From positions 3,038,001 to 3,102,000 of the forward strand of contig NZ_CP017114.1 of NCBI RefSeq assembly GCF_001720485.1: a stretch of DNA of 64,000 bases, given 5' to 3'. Made by a program: the position numbers and the translations under genes. This document shows, piece by piece, positions 28,137-37,195 of this stretch. The DNA comes from Cobetia marina (GTDB taxonomy: Bacteria; Pseudomonadota; Gammaproteobacteria; Pseudomonadales; Halomonadaceae). How positions within the stretch are numbered: position 1 is the stretch's first letter; every line of letters begins with the position of its first letter. Under the pieces are notes generated by a model. It was not told where the DNA came from. It saw only the letters and a program-made list of their open reading frames with translations, and ran no database searches.

Positions 28137-28665
28137 TCACTCGCTCCCTCCGCGGGAGTGGAGGCACCGCTAGAGACGACTCGCAAAGACGTCCCCGGGG
28201 CATCAGTACCTGAAGGAAATTGCGACTCGCGCATATGGAATCCGGCCCCTTTGACATTCATGCTCATGGATGCGTCGCGCAATTCGAACAGCACACTGGC
28301 TACCTTGCACCCGTTCGGGCGACCAAAATCAACGCACAGTGTTCCTGTTTATCATTTGCACGGCAAGACACGTGGTGGCCAAAGCCACAGGTTTTCCATG
28401 CCTACGCCTGAGATGACCGTGTTTGGCGACGCTGACTCGCTCAAGTGTAACGATTACTTTACGACTGACTCATTGCCAGGCATGACACTCGCTCCTGATC
28501 CCTCCATTTACCTTGACAGGTGATTTATATTGCGCCAAAGCCGCTGACAAGCGTCAAAGCAGCAGATACCATGGAGCCATTCACGACTCCACTCACGGCA
28601 GGGGGACAGCCTCTGCCAGGATCTGCGCTCACGATTGCGGACCGAACAACGCTCAGGACACCGTC
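28137..28665. other. Divergent intergenic region rpoE / DAHP synthase
   Basis: 529 bases that must hold the promoters of both genes. A TyrR-like box at 28446 and a weak sigma-E look-alike at 28318-28345 are the only signals found. The sequence becomes AT-rich from about 28320 to 28530. An in-frame extension of the DAHP synthase frame up to 28513 has no ribosome site and no family match. Confidence 0.55.
28446..28463 (+). promoter_or_regulatory. TyrR/PhhR-type box upstream of the DAHP synthase gene
   Basis: TGTAAC-GATTAC-TTTACG matches the TyrR consensus TGTAAA-N6-TTTACA at 10 of 12 positions with exact spacing. It lies about 200 bases before the start of an AroF/AroG-type gene, a known TyrR target class in enterics. 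The match is strong for a single site; the regulator gene is not in the window. Confidence 0.55.
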
Positions 28666-29754
28666 ATGTCAGAACAGCACGTCAACAACCTCAACGTCCT
28701 GTCCCAGGATGTACTGATCACTCCGCAGGCGCTCAAGCAGGACATCCCGCTGACCGACAAGGCCGAGCAGACCGTCATCGAAGGCCGTCGCACCATCCAG
28801 CGCATTCTGGACGGCGAGGATCCGCGCCTGCTGGTGGTGGTCGGCCCCTGCTCCATCCATGACCTGGACGCCGCCCGCGACTATGCTCGCCGCCTGAAGG
28901 TGCTCGCGGAAGAGGTCAAGGACAGCCTCTACATCGTGATGCGCGTCTACTTCGAGAAGCCGCGCACCACGGTCGGCTGGAAGGGATTGATCAACGACCC
29001 GCACCTCAACGATTCCTTCGAGATCGAGGAAGGCCTGCACATCGCCCGCGGCCTGCTGGTCGAACTGGCCGAGATGGGCCTGCCGCTGGCCACTGAAGCG
29101 CTGGACCCGATCTCCCCGCAGTACCTGCAGGACTGCATCAGCTGGTCCGCCATCGGCGCGCGCACCACCGAATCCCAGACTCACCGTGAGATGGCGTCTG
29201 GCCTCTCATGCCCGGTCGGCTTCAAGAACGGCACCGACGGCTCGCTGGATGTCGCCGTCAACGCCCTGCAGTCCGTCTCCCACGGCCACAACTTCCTGGG
29301 CATCAATCAGGCCGGTCAGGTCGCGATCATCCGCACCCGCGGCAACGCCTACGGCCACGTCGTGCTGCGGGGTGGCAACGGCAAGCCGAACTATGACAGC
29401 GTCAGTGTCGCCCTGGCCGAGCAGGAACTGGCCAAGGCCGGCGTCACCGCCAATCTGATGGTCGACTGCTCCCACGCCAACTCCAACAAGGACCCGGGCC
29501 TGCAGCCGCTGGTGCTGGAAAACGTCACTCAGCAGATTCTCGAGGGCAACCGCTCCATCATGGGCCTGATGGTCGAGTCGCACATCAACTGGGGCGCCCA
29601 GAAGATCAATGCCGACCGCAGCAAGATGGAATATGGCGTTTCCATCACCGATGCCTGCATCGACTGGGCGACCACCGAAGAGACCTTCAAGACCATGGAC
29701 ACCAAGCTCAAGGACGCCCTGCGCGCCCGTCTCGAGCAGTCCGCCGAAGCCTGA
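28666..29754 (+). CDS. 3-deoxy-7-phosphoheptulonate (DAHP) synthase, class I (AroF/AroG type)
   Basis: First enzyme of the shikimate pathway, joining phosphoenolpyruvate and erythrose 4-phosphate. The 362-residue protein has LLVVVGPCSIHD (metal Cys), MRVYFEKPRTTVGWKG, TEALDPISPQYLQD, SAIGARTTESQTHRE, LRGGNGKPNYD and MVDCSHANSNKD. The ATG at 28666 is chosen because AGGA lies 7 bases before it and family N-termini start here. It resembles the feedback-regulated E. coli isozymes; which amino acid inhibits it cannot be told. An upstream TyrR-like box suggests tyrosine or phenylalanine control. It ends at a strong terminator convergent with dinG. Confidence 0.95.
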   Translation: MSEQHVNNLNVLSQDVLITPQALKQDIPLTDKAEQTVIEGRRTIQRILDGEDPRLLVVVGPCSIHDLDAARDYARRLKVLAEEVKDSLYIVMRVYFEKPRTTVGWKGLINDPHLNDSFEIEEGLHIARGLLVELAEMGLPLATEALDPISPQYLQDCISWSAIGARTTESQTHREMASGLSCPVGFKNGTDGSLDVAVNALQSVSHGHNFLGINQAGQVAIIRTRGNAYGHVVLRGGNGKPNYDSVSVALAEQELAKAGVTANLMVDCSHANSNKDPGLQPLVLENVTQQILEGNRSIMGLMVESHINWGAQKINADRSKMEYGVSITDACIDWATTEETFKTMDTKLKDALRARLEQSAEA

Positions 29755-29776
29755 TACGCACCGGACAGGCAGACAG

Positions 29777-29807
29777 AAAAAGCCCCGCCGATCGGCGGGG
29801 CTTTTTT
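29777..29807. terminator. Bidirectional terminator after the DAHP synthase gene
   Basis: A 22-base perfect palindrome AGCCCCGCCGATCGGCGGGGCT (29781-29802 region) flanked by A and T runs on either side. It can end both the DAHP synthase and dinG transcripts. Confidence 0.93.
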
Positions 29808-29816
29808 GTGGCCACT

Positions 29817-29927
29817 CAGTACTTGCGAATCAGTACTTGCGAATCAGTACTTGCGAATCAGTACTTGCGAATCAGTACTTGCGAATCAGCACTTGCAGAT
29901 CAGTACTTGCAGATCAGGCTTGCGGCT
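29817..29927. repeat. Eight-copy 14-bp tandem array at the end of dinG
   Basis: Unit CAGTACTTGCGAAT: five perfect copies (29817-29886), two variants (29887-29914) and one 13-base degenerate copy (29915-29927), running up to the dinG stop codon (29927-29929). On the dinG strand each unit contains TGA, and the 14-base period places it in all three frames. The array separates the dinG stop from the shared terminator. Confidence 0.95.
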
Positions 29928-32065
29928 CAGTTCTGACGTACGCCGTCAATCTCGCGCACGAAGGGCGGCAATGCCTCGATCAGCTGCTGACCGTAACGCT
30001 TGGTCAGAATGCGCCGATCCAGAATCGTGATGCGCCCCTCATCGGCCTCCTTGCGGATCAGGCGCCCGCAGGCCTGTACCAGCTTGATGGACACATCGGG
30101 CACCGCGATGCGCATGAACGGATTGCCGCCTCGCGACTCGATCCACTCTGCAAGCGTCGCACCGACCGGGTCATCCGGCACCGCGAACGGCAGCCGCGTG
30201 ATCACCACATGGGTCAGGTACTTGCCGGGCAGATCGATCCCCTCGGCGAAGCTCGCCAGACCGAAGATGATGCTGCCGCGACCACCATCCACCGCCTTGC
30301 GGTGCTGACTGAGCAGCTCGTGCTTGGGCAGGCGACTCTGGGCCAGCACCCGCTTGCGGGTCTCGTTGTCCAGCGCCTTGTTGACCGCCGCCAGCTGCTT
30401 GCGCGAACTGAACAGCACCAGCACCGCCTCGCGCACATCCAGCGCATTGACGAAATCGACGATCGCCTGCTCATGCGGGCCGGGCGGCGACGGTTCTACC
30501 GCCTCGCGCGGGATGGCCAGCACCGCCTTGCCATAATCGAACGGGCTGGGCAGTCGCTGATAGCGATAGCGATTGGCCAGACCAGCGCGCTCCTGCAGGC
30601 GCTCGAAGCGGTTGAGCGCCGTCAGGGTCGCGGACGTCAGTACCGCGCCGAAACAGGTCCCCCACAGGTGGCGCGCCAGGGTCTCCGCCGCCGAGACGGG
30701 GCTGGCCGAGACGGTCATCTCCGGTTCGCCATTGAAGCGCTCGAAGGTCAGCCAGCGCGCATGCGGCGGGCCATCCGCGGGGTCGCTCAGGCCGATGGCC
30801 TCCCACAGCGCATGGGCTTCCAGCGCACGTCCATGCAGCAGGGCCACCAGCGGCAACCAGTCCTCAGCATTCTCCTTGGGCAGGCCTGTCGCCTTCTCCG
30901 GGTCCAGACTCTCGCGCAGGATATCGGCGATCTGCTCCAGCGCCCGTGACAGCTCCGCGAAGCCCTTGAGCAGATTGTGCCCCAACTCCTTGAGCGCCTG
31001 CGGTGCCTGGCCGCGCTCGAAACGATGATTGGTGGCATCATCGCCCGCCCCCTCCGGCAGGTCAGCCAGCTGGTGGCCCAACCCGAACACCTCGCCCAGC
31101 CGCGGCTCGATGTCGGCCAGCAACTCCGGCATGCGCGCCAGCAGGCGCCCGATGGTCGGCTGACTGCCCAGCGCCGCGTTCAGCTCGGTGAGCGACTTCT
31201 TGAGATTGCCCAGCCAGCGCAGCGTCTGATTGATCGGCGTGCGGTGGTGGAAGTGATCCAGCGCCTTGTCCGGCAGGTGATGCGCCTCATCGAAGACGTA
31301 GATGCAATCACTGGGCGAGGGCAGCACCAGCCCGCCGCCCAGCGAGAGATCCGCCAGCACCAGATCATGGTTGGCGACGATGATGTCGGCCTGCTCCAGC
31401 TGACGGCGGGCACGGAAGAAGGCGCACGCCGAGAAGTGGCTGCAGCGGCGATTGGTGCACTGGCGGTGGTCCGTGGTCAGCCGCGCCCAGTCGCGATCCT
31501 CGACCTGCAGCGGCCAGCTGTCGCGGTCCCCGGCCCACTCGCCGCTGGCATAGTCCTCGGCCATCTTGCCGGCCAGCTCCACGAAGCTGCCGCCATCGCT
31601 GGCGATCATGTCGCGCTCGAACAGCGCCATGGTCGGGTTGTCCTCGACGCCTTCCAGCGCCTGATCCAGCTTCTGTACGCACAGATAGCGCCGCCGCCCC
31701 TTGGCCAGCGCATAGTCGAAGGTCAGCCCCGAATGCTTCTTGAGCGCCGGCAGGTCCTGATGCATGACCTGCTCCTGCAACGCGATGGTCGCGGTGGAGA
31801 CCACCAGCCGCTTGCCGCGTGCCTTGGCGACCGGCAGCGCGGAGAGCAGGTAGGCGAGCGTCTTGCCGGTACCGGTACCGGCCTCCAGCACGCAGACGTG
31901 CTCGTTGCCGAGGCGATACCCTTCCGGATTCTGCTCGATGTTGCCCAGGGTGCGTGCAATCTCGGCGATCATCAGCCGCTGTCCATAGCGCGGCGTCAGC
32001 TCAAGCCCCTCAAGCAGCTTGCGATAGGCGGTCTGAATCTCGCCCTTGAGACTGTCTTCCAGCAT
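29927..32065 (-). CDS. dinG: ATP-dependent DNA helicase DinG
   Basis: Superfamily 2 iron-sulfur 5'-3' helicase (XPD-like) that removes R-loops and other structures. The 712-residue protein has Walker A EAGTGTGKT (61-69), four Cys residues for the 4Fe-4S cluster (129, 203, 208, 214), the DEAH box (259-262) and C-terminal motifs including GLASFAEGIDLPG and QACGRLIRKEADEGR. GGAG lies about 10 bases before the ATG. It is a stand-alone gene convergent with the DAHP synthase gene, and its end carries the 14-bp array. Confidence 0.95.
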   Translation of the reverse strand: MLEDSLKGEIQTAYRKLLEGLELTPRYGQRLMIAEIARTLGNIEQNPEGYRLGNEHVCVLEAGTGTGKTLAYLLSALPVAKARGKRLVVSTATIALQEQVMHQDLPALKKHSGLTFDYALAKGRRRYLCVQKLDQALEGVEDNPTMALFERDMIASDGGSFVELAGKMAEDYASGEWAGDRDSWPLQVEDRDWARLTTDHRQCTNRRCSHFSACAFFRARRQLEQADIIVANHDLVLADLSLGGGLVLPSPSDCIYVFDEAHHLPDKALDHFHHRTPINQTLRWLGNLKKSLTELNAALGSQPTIGRLLARMPELLADIEPRLGEVFGLGHQLADLPEGAGDDATNHRFERGQAPQALKELGHNLLKGFAELSRALEQIADILRESLDPEKATGLPKENAEDWLPLVALLHGRALEAHALWEAIGLSDPADGPPHARWLTFERFNGEPEMTVSASPVSAAETLARHLWGTCFGAVLTSATLTALNRFERLQERAGLANRYRYQRLPSPFDYGKAVLAIPREAVEPSPPGPHEQAIVDFVNALDVREAVLVLFSSRKQLAAVNKALDNETRKRVLAQSRLPKHELLSQHRKAVDGGRGSIIFGLASFAEGIDLPGKYLTHVVITRLPFAVPDDPVGATLAEWIESRGGNPFMRIAVPDVSIKLVQACGRLIRKEADEGRITILDRRILTKRYGQQLIEALPPFVREIDGVRQN

Positions 32066-32248
32066 TGCGTGTCTCTCCTTGTGCCGAGCTGACCGCCGTG
32101 CGGCGCCCTAGCGCAAGACGGCGAACAGCCTGAGCTGTTCGCCGTCCATCACTTGCTGTCTTCTGACTGCGCTGCCGAGCCATGCCCTGATGAGTGGCAT
32201 CGGTCATCCAGGCCAGACAGTCAGCATGAGCGGGGTATCACCCCCGCG

Positions 32249-33553
32249 TCACAGCATGCCCTGTGGCGGTTGCTCGCGGGGCAGCGTTTCCTGGATGTAC
32301 TCCTCGATCTCCGGCAGGGAGAACACATCCTCCTCGCCGATGAAGCTGATCAGGCTCACGTCACTGAAGCTGGCACGATGCACGTAGTCTTCCGGCACCT
32401 CCGGCAGCGTGAAGTTGATGGCATGGGTGGCATCTTCCAGCGGCAGTCCCCGCCCGGCCACGTCACTGACCACCAGCACCTTGAGCTTGCCGTTGCGGAA
32501 GGCTTCCTGCGCCTCGAGACGTGCCGTCTGGGTCTCGGCACCCGACATCAGCGCCACCTCGATGCCTGCCTCACGCAGAGCGGCATCGATGCGACGCACC
32601 AGCGCACGGGTATTGCCGAACACCACCACGCGCTCCAGCGCGTCCTGCTCGACGAGCTTGACCAGCAGTCGCAGCTTGTCGTCGTCGCTGACGGTGTAGG
32701 CCTGCACGCCCGCGTTGTCCGCCGGGATGGCGGCCGCGGCTTCATGCTCCACCGCCACCTGAGCGGCCTCATGCGTCCACTGCTCTGCCAGGCCCAGCAC
32801 GTCGGAGGACAGCTCGGCGGAGAACAGCAGTGTCTGGCGCTCCTCGGCACGCGGTGTGGCGCGGATGATGCGCTTGACGTCCGGGATGAAGCCCATCGAC
32901 AGCATGCGGTCGGCCTCGTCGACCACCAGCACTTCGGTCTCGGAGAGATCGACATCGCGCTTGGTATGGAAGTCCAGCAGGCGACCCGGCGTGGCGACCA
33001 GCAGGTCGACCTTGCGCTCGAGACGCTCACGCTGCTTCTGGTAGTCCATCCCGCCGACCACGCAGGCCACGGAGATGCGCGCGAATTCGGAGAATGCCTT
33101 GGCATCCTTCTCGATCTGCAGCGCCAGCTCACGGGTCGGCGCGATGATCACGGCACGCGGGGCACCCGGCTTCTGACCTTCCGGCGCCTTCTCTTCCAGG
33201 AAGTAGGCCAGCGTGGCGATCAGGAAGGCAGCCGTCTTGCCGCTGCCGGTCTGGGCGCGCCCGACCACGTCACCGCCCAGCAGCGCCTTCTCGAAGGTCT
33301 GGGTCTGGATCGGGGTGCAGTATTCGAAACCGGCCTTCTGGATGGCACGCATCAACGGCAGCGGCAGATCGAAATCGTGGAAGCGCCACTGACCGGCGAC
33401 CGGCGCGACCTGGAACTGATCAAGGTTCCACTTGGACTGGGAGCGACGCGGCTTGCGGCGGCGACGCTTGGGCTTTCTGGGCTTCTGGTTCGGGTCCTGC
33501 GGCTCTTGCTGAGTCTGCTCAGCGGCTGGCTGGGTCTGATCCGTCTCGCTCAT
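32249..33553 (-). CDS. RhlB-like DEAD-box protein lacking motif VI
   Basis: The 434-residue protein follows the RhlB pattern: a basic N-terminal tail (KPKRRRRKPRRSQ), a Q motif region (FEYCTPIQTQT), motif I AQTGSGKT, motif Ia PTRELA, motif Ib TPGRLLD, and DEAD in VVDEADRM. However motif III reads SAE (245-247) instead of SAT. Where RhlB has EDYVHRIGRTGRAG, this protein reads EDYVHRASFSDVS: the arginine-finger motif HRxGRxGR is gone (His392-Arg393 remain) and about five residues are deleted. The reading frame is intact to a C-terminus that still aligns (LPEIEEYI). RNA unwinding may be impaired or changed. Start 33553 is the first family-like Met; its ribosome site is weak. Confidence 0.88.
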   Translation of the reverse strand: MSETDQTQPAAEQTQQEPQDPNQKPRKPKRRRRKPRRSQSKWNLDQFQVAPVAGQWRFHDFDLPLPLMRAIQKAGFEYCTPIQTQTFEKALLGGDVVGRAQTGSGKTAAFLIATLAYFLEEKAPEGQKPGAPRAVIIAPTRELALQIEKDAKAFSEFARISVACVVGGMDYQKQRERLERKVDLLVATPGRLLDFHTKRDVDLSETEVLVVDEADRMLSMGFIPDVKRIIRATPRAEERQTLLFSAELSSDVLGLAEQWTHEAAQVAVEHEAAAAIPADNAGVQAYTVSDDDKLRLLVKLVEQDALERVVVFGNTRALVRRIDAALREAGIEVALMSGAETQTARLEAQEAFRNGKLKVLVVSDVAGRGLPLEDATHAINFTLPEVPEDYVHRASFSDVSLISFIGEEDVFSLPEIEEYIQETLPREQPPQGML

Positions 33554-34497
33554 GTAATCCGTTCTTTTCAAGGGTTCATATGCGACAGGCGCGGGCCGCT
33601 CTCGGAATCTCGCCACGACAGGCCACACCCGGATGGTTCGTCATGCCCAGTGGTCTCACCTGGTTCGCCTGACCCGCTTGTGACAAGCGGTCGTCTCGGG
33701 CTGCATGCGCCTTTGCCGGATTGGGAGTCATCCCGTGCCTGTCTGCTCCCCTTCGGGGGTATGCGTCTCCAGGGCCACGCAGGCCCCGGGTGCAGACATG
33801 CACGAATGCTCTCACCTGTTCTGAACGGATTCACGCATCCGGATCTCCCCTGCCCGAATGTTCGGCAGGGGCTGGAGCGGACGTCGGCCATGAGGGTCAG
33901 CTCACCTGGCATCGGTCATGTCATCGCCGCGCACAGGGAACCGACAGGCTCATGGGTCGCCACAAGGGCGGCCAGTACTGCGTGTCGGTGGAATGGTTGT
34001 CTTCTGTCATCTTCTTTGGGCCCGGCGAGGACACGCTGAACGCTTCCTGCCGGAGCGACCGGGCGGTACGTTGCAGGCCAGGTCAACGAGGCTGGCGGGT
34101 CCTGAGAGCCGTTCCCCCGGCACGACATTCAAGCAACGTGCCGCGAAGGCAGGGTACTTGAGACATGCGTGTGGAGGGTGAGGCTTCGGATCCTGCGGCC
34201 AGTCGCGAGTCGCGCCTGCGGGTAACAACGATGATGCCGGATCATTGTACCAGCACGTGACCATCTTCGCGCCCCTGCGTGGCATCGTGATGACCCCGCC
34301 CGGGCATGGGGAAACCTCCCATCACCATCTGCGTCCTGCAGGCATCAGGGGAGCGGCGTGTGACATGGCGCATGGCACCTGCCCCGTGCAGGCTGGTAGA
34401 ATGCCCGCCAACTGATGCGATTGCCCGCACGCCACGCCCTGACTTGCGCGTGTGCCCGAGGCTGGCGACTGCTGACACCGAACAGGAAAGCCCGAAG
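33554..34497. other. Long non-coding region between the RhlB-like gene and the small basic gene
   Basis: 944 bases without a credible gene; the frames crossing it are short and compositionally odd. It contains a perfect 17-base palindrome (CCGCTTGT-G-ACAAGCGG, 33674-33690) and a CCCC-TTCG-GGGG mini-hairpin (33748-33759). Both starts are divergent, so promoters and possibly a long cold-shock-type leader for the DEAD-box gene should lie here. No small RNA or riboswitch could be recognised. Confidence 0.55.
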
Positions 34498-34764
34498 ATG
34501 ACACGCAGAAAGAAGAGCCGCTCCATCGCCGACAAGGTGCAGATTCGCACCGGCCGCCGCAAGGACTTCAAGAAGTGGCGCGCCGAGAATCCGGATCAGG
34601 TACATTCCGGACCTCGCTATGTGGCCAAGAAGAAGGATCAGCGCAAGAGCCAGGCAGCCGCCAAGCTGGAACGCATGAACGCCGCCCCGCTGCTGCCGCT
34701 GCATCCGGACGCCCCTGCCGAGCAGGACGACAAGGGCGGGAATGATGAGGGAGGCAAGGCGTGA
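34498..34764 (+). CDS. Small basic protein of unknown function, coupled to xthA
   Basis: An 88-residue, lysine/arginine-rich protein beginning [19 protein letters not shown], with further basic runs ([19 protein letters not shown]) and an acidic, Gly-rich tail. The ATG at 34498 has AGGAA about 9 bases upstream. The stop overlaps the xthA ATG by one base (TGATG). The composition suggests RNA or DNA binding. The N-terminal KKSR pattern loosely recalls the Der GTPase activator YihI, but the typical YihI basic core is absent, so I do not assign it. Confidence 0.65.
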   Translation: MTRRKKSRSIADKVQIRTGRRKDFKKWRAENPDQVHSGPRYVAKKKDQRKSQAAAKLERMNAAPLLPLHPDAPAEQDDKGGNDEGGKA

Positions 34765-35576
34765 TGCGACTGGTGTCCTTCAACATCAATGGCATCCGTG
34801 CGCGTCCGCATCAGCTGGAAGCGCTGATCGAGGCGCATCAGCCGGACGTCATCGGCCTGCAGGAAACCAAGGTGCAGGACAGCGAGTTTCCCCACGCGCA
34901 CATCGAGGCACTGGGATATCACGTGGTCTGGCACGGCCAGAAGGGCCACTACGGCGTCGCGATGCTGACCCGCCAGGTGCCGAAGAAGGTGCATTACGGC
35001 ATGCCCGATGACAGCGAAGATGCCCAGAAGCGCATGATCGGCGTCGAGATCGACGGCCCGAACGGCGAACCGCTGATCGTCTACAACGGCTACTTCCCCC
35101 AGGGCGAGAATGTCGAGCACCCGGTGAAGTTTCCCTACAAGACGCGCTTCTATCAGCAGCTGTTCCGCCTGCTGGAAGAGGACCACACCCCCGATCAGCA
35201 CGTGGTGGTGATGGGCGATTACAACATCTCGGCCACCGACCGCGACATCGGCATCGGCGAGCCCAACCGCAAGCGCTGGCTGCGCGAAGGCAAGACCAGC
35301 TTCCAGCCCATCGAGCGCGAGTGGATGGAGCGCCTCTACGCCTGGGGCCTGACCGACAGCTTCCGTCACGTGCACCCGGAAGTCGATGACCAGTTCAGCT
35401 GGTTCGACTATCGCTCGCGTGGCTTCGAGCGCGAGCCCAGACGCGGCCTGCGCATCGACCTGATCATGACCAGCCCGGGCCTGACCCCGCTGATCAAGGA
35501 TTCCGGTGTCGATTACGTGCTGCGTGGCATGGAAAAGCCATCGGACCACGCGCCCGTCTGGACCGATATCGGCTGA
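34764..35576 (+). CDS. xthA: Exodeoxyribonuclease III
   Basis: AP endonuclease and 3'-5' exonuclease of base-excision repair. The 270-residue protein has Asn8 ([11 protein letters not shown]), Glu34 (GLQETKVQ), the metal/catalytic MGDYNIS and the C-terminal SDHAPVW. The ATG at 34764 overlaps the preceding stop; a GTG at 34761 is an alternative start one codon earlier. It forms a two-gene unit with the small basic protein and ends at the terminator at 35619. Confidence 0.95.
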   Translation: MRLVSFNINGIRARPHQLEALIEAHQPDVIGLQETKVQDSEFPHAHIEALGYHVVWHGQKGHYGVAMLTRQVPKKVHYGMPDDSEDAQKRMIGVEIDGPNGEPLIVYNGYFPQGENVEHPVKFPYKTRFYQQLFRLLEEDHTPDQHVVVMGDYNISATDRDIGIGEPNRKRWLREGKTSFQPIEREWMERLYAWGLTDSFRHVHPEVDDQFSWFDYRSRGFEREPRRGLRIDLIMTSPGLTPLIKDSGVDYVLRGMEKPSDHAPVWTDIG

Positions 35577-35618
35577 CACGCTGAGCAACGCCAGCGCGAA
35601 CACGATCGCCAGATACGC

Positions 35619-35665
35619 AAACGCCGCCTTCCCCCGTCTCAGGACGATCAGGAAAGGCGGCGTTT
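35619..35665. terminator. Terminator between xthA and the TPR gene
   Basis: AAACGCCGCCTT pairs with AAGGCGGCGTTT (12 bp) around a 23-base loop, followed by TTCGTT. It lies in the convergent gap. Confidence 0.8.
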
Positions 35666-35712
35666 TCGTTGCACTGCCGGTCAGACAGCCAGGAGTCGCG
35701 GGGGTGGGCGCC

Positions 35713-37041
35713 TCAGCGCTGCGCGAGTGACTTCAGCCAGTCATCGGCCTCTTCGGCGCCGCGTGCCTGCGCCTTCTTGAAGGCCTCACGCGCGGGGTCC
35801 AGCTGGTCAAGCTGACGGGCGACCACACCGCTGAGCAACCAGTGGCGCGCGGAATCATCCCCGCGCTCACCGGCACTGGCCAGGGCACCGCTCGCGATAT
35901 CCCAGCGCCCCCAGTCATAGGCCAGTTCCGCCAGCTGCCGAGCATCCTCGACACGGCCACTCTGCTCGGAAACCGTCGCCCACGCCGTCAGCGAGTGCTC
36001 GATGTCGCGCGCCGAGGTCCAGGCCTCTGCCAGCTGACGACGCAGTAACGGCGTGTCTACCAGCAACGGCTGCCCCTCGGGAGTTGCCGACGTCGAAAGT
36101 CCCGCCTCGATCAACTCCGCGGCCCGCGCCGGCGCGCCGGCGGCCAATTGCAGATCGATGCGCTGCTGATAGGCCTCGCGCCCACTGACGATTCCCGCCG
36201 CCCAGGCGGCTTCCCAGGTACTCGCCGCACGCCGCTGCTGATTGAGACGCTGATAGAGCGCCACGGCGCGCTGCCAGTCCTGCGCATCCCGCGATTCGCC
36301 AAGTCCCTGCTCGACCAGTGCCACCGCCGCAGCATGTCGTCCCGTCTGCTGATAGACGCTGACGGCAAGTTTCAGACGATCGCCTTCAGGCGCACTCGCT
36401 CTGCTGGCGCGCTCCAGCCAGTCCTCGGCCCGCGACCACTGGCCACGGTTGGCTTCCAGGCTGACGGCCAGCCACAGATCATCGGCACTCGCCGAGCCAC
36501 CATGCAGGTACTCCGCCAGACGTGCGGTACCGGCTTCCTGCTCTCCCGCCCGCAATCTCAGCATGGCTTCGCGCCGCAGCCACTTGCGCGCCTGACTGGC
36601 ATCGACGCCCGGCAACCGGCGCGCTTCGCCATAGAGACGCGCCGCCTGGGCCTGATCCCCTTGTCTTGCCCGCGCACTGGCGGCCAACGACAGATACAGC
36701 GCACGCACCTCGCCACGTTGCTGACGGGCTTCCCGCTCGGCACGCTCGCCGACCTCGTCGTAATCCCCCTCCTCCAACCGTGACTGGAGCGTACGCAGCT
36801 GCCCCGCGACCTCCGCCGACACGCGCATTGCCCCATTCGCGGTGGCGACGCCCCCGACCTCCATCATCAGCATCAGACAGGTGGAGACCAGGGTCACGCG
36901 CGTCAGGCGACGCCCGCCGCGACGAATCGCCGTCATCAGACGAGCGCCGAGACCTTCAGGCGTCGCTGACTCGGCAGGCGCCTGTCGCGTGGACTGCCCG
37001 CGCGGTGAGCGCTTGGCGGAATGCTTGTCTTGGTTCGACAT
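35713..37041 (-). CDS. TPR-repeat protein of the TonB system
   Basis: A 442-residue protein with an N-terminal polar stretch, one membrane anchor or uncleaved signal (about 45-68, VTLVSTCLMLMMEVGGVATA) and then a helical region of tetratricopeptide-like repeats rich in Ala, Leu, Arg and Glu (for example ALYLSLAASARARQGDQAQAA and WLLSGVVARQLDQLDPAREA). It is last in the DUF3450-TtpC-ExbB-ExbD-TonB run. A TPR protein in this place is typical of Vibrio TonB2/TonB3-type systems, where it is thought to help outer-membrane transporter function. AAGGA lies about 10 bases before the chosen start. Confidence 0.8.
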   Translation of the reverse strand: MSNQDKHSAKRSPRGQSTRQAPAESATPEGLGARLMTAIRRGGRRLTRVTLVSTCLMLMMEVGGVATANGAMRVSAEVAGQLRTLQSRLEEGDYDEVGERAEREARQQRGEVRALYLSLAASARARQGDQAQAARLYGEARRLPGVDASQARKWLRREAMLRLRAGEQEAGTARLAEYLHGGSASADDLWLAVSLEANRGQWSRAEDWLERASRASAPEGDRLKLAVSVYQQTGRHAAAVALVEQGLGESRDAQDWQRAVALYQRLNQQRRAASTWEAAWAAGIVSGREAYQQRIDLQLAAGAPARAAELIEAGLSTSATPEGQPLLVDTPLLRRQLAEAWTSARDIEHSLTAWATVSEQSGRVEDARQLAELAYDWGRWDIASGALASAGERGDDSARHWLLSGVVARQLDQLDPAREAFKKAQARGAEEADDWLKSLAQR

Positions 37042-37195
37042 CGTACGGATATCCTTTGCTCCACGACTCAAGTACGTCTCAGATACGCCTCAGGCGTCAT
37101 GCCTGCCATCTGCTTGCAACACCAGCTCTCTTCTACACCAGATTCGCGGCGAAGACATGAATGACAGGTACCGCTTTGCATGCGCCCGGGTTGCC

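Noticed and set aside
28513..28665. 51-residue N-terminal extension of DAHP synthase
   Set aside because: It begins without a ribosome site and contains the likely promoter/leader region; family proteins start at 28666.
29817..29927. CRISPR array
   Set aside because: Units are directly adjacent with no spacers, 14 bases long, and no cas genes are present.
32249..33553. DEAD-box gene as a decayed pseudogene
   Set aside because: The frame is intact and both sides of the motif VI change still align with RhlB, so it is reported as an altered protein.
33568..33912. 114-codon minus-strand ORF upstream of the RhlB-like gene
   Set aside because: No family match and no supporting ribosome site; composition like neighbouring shadow frames.
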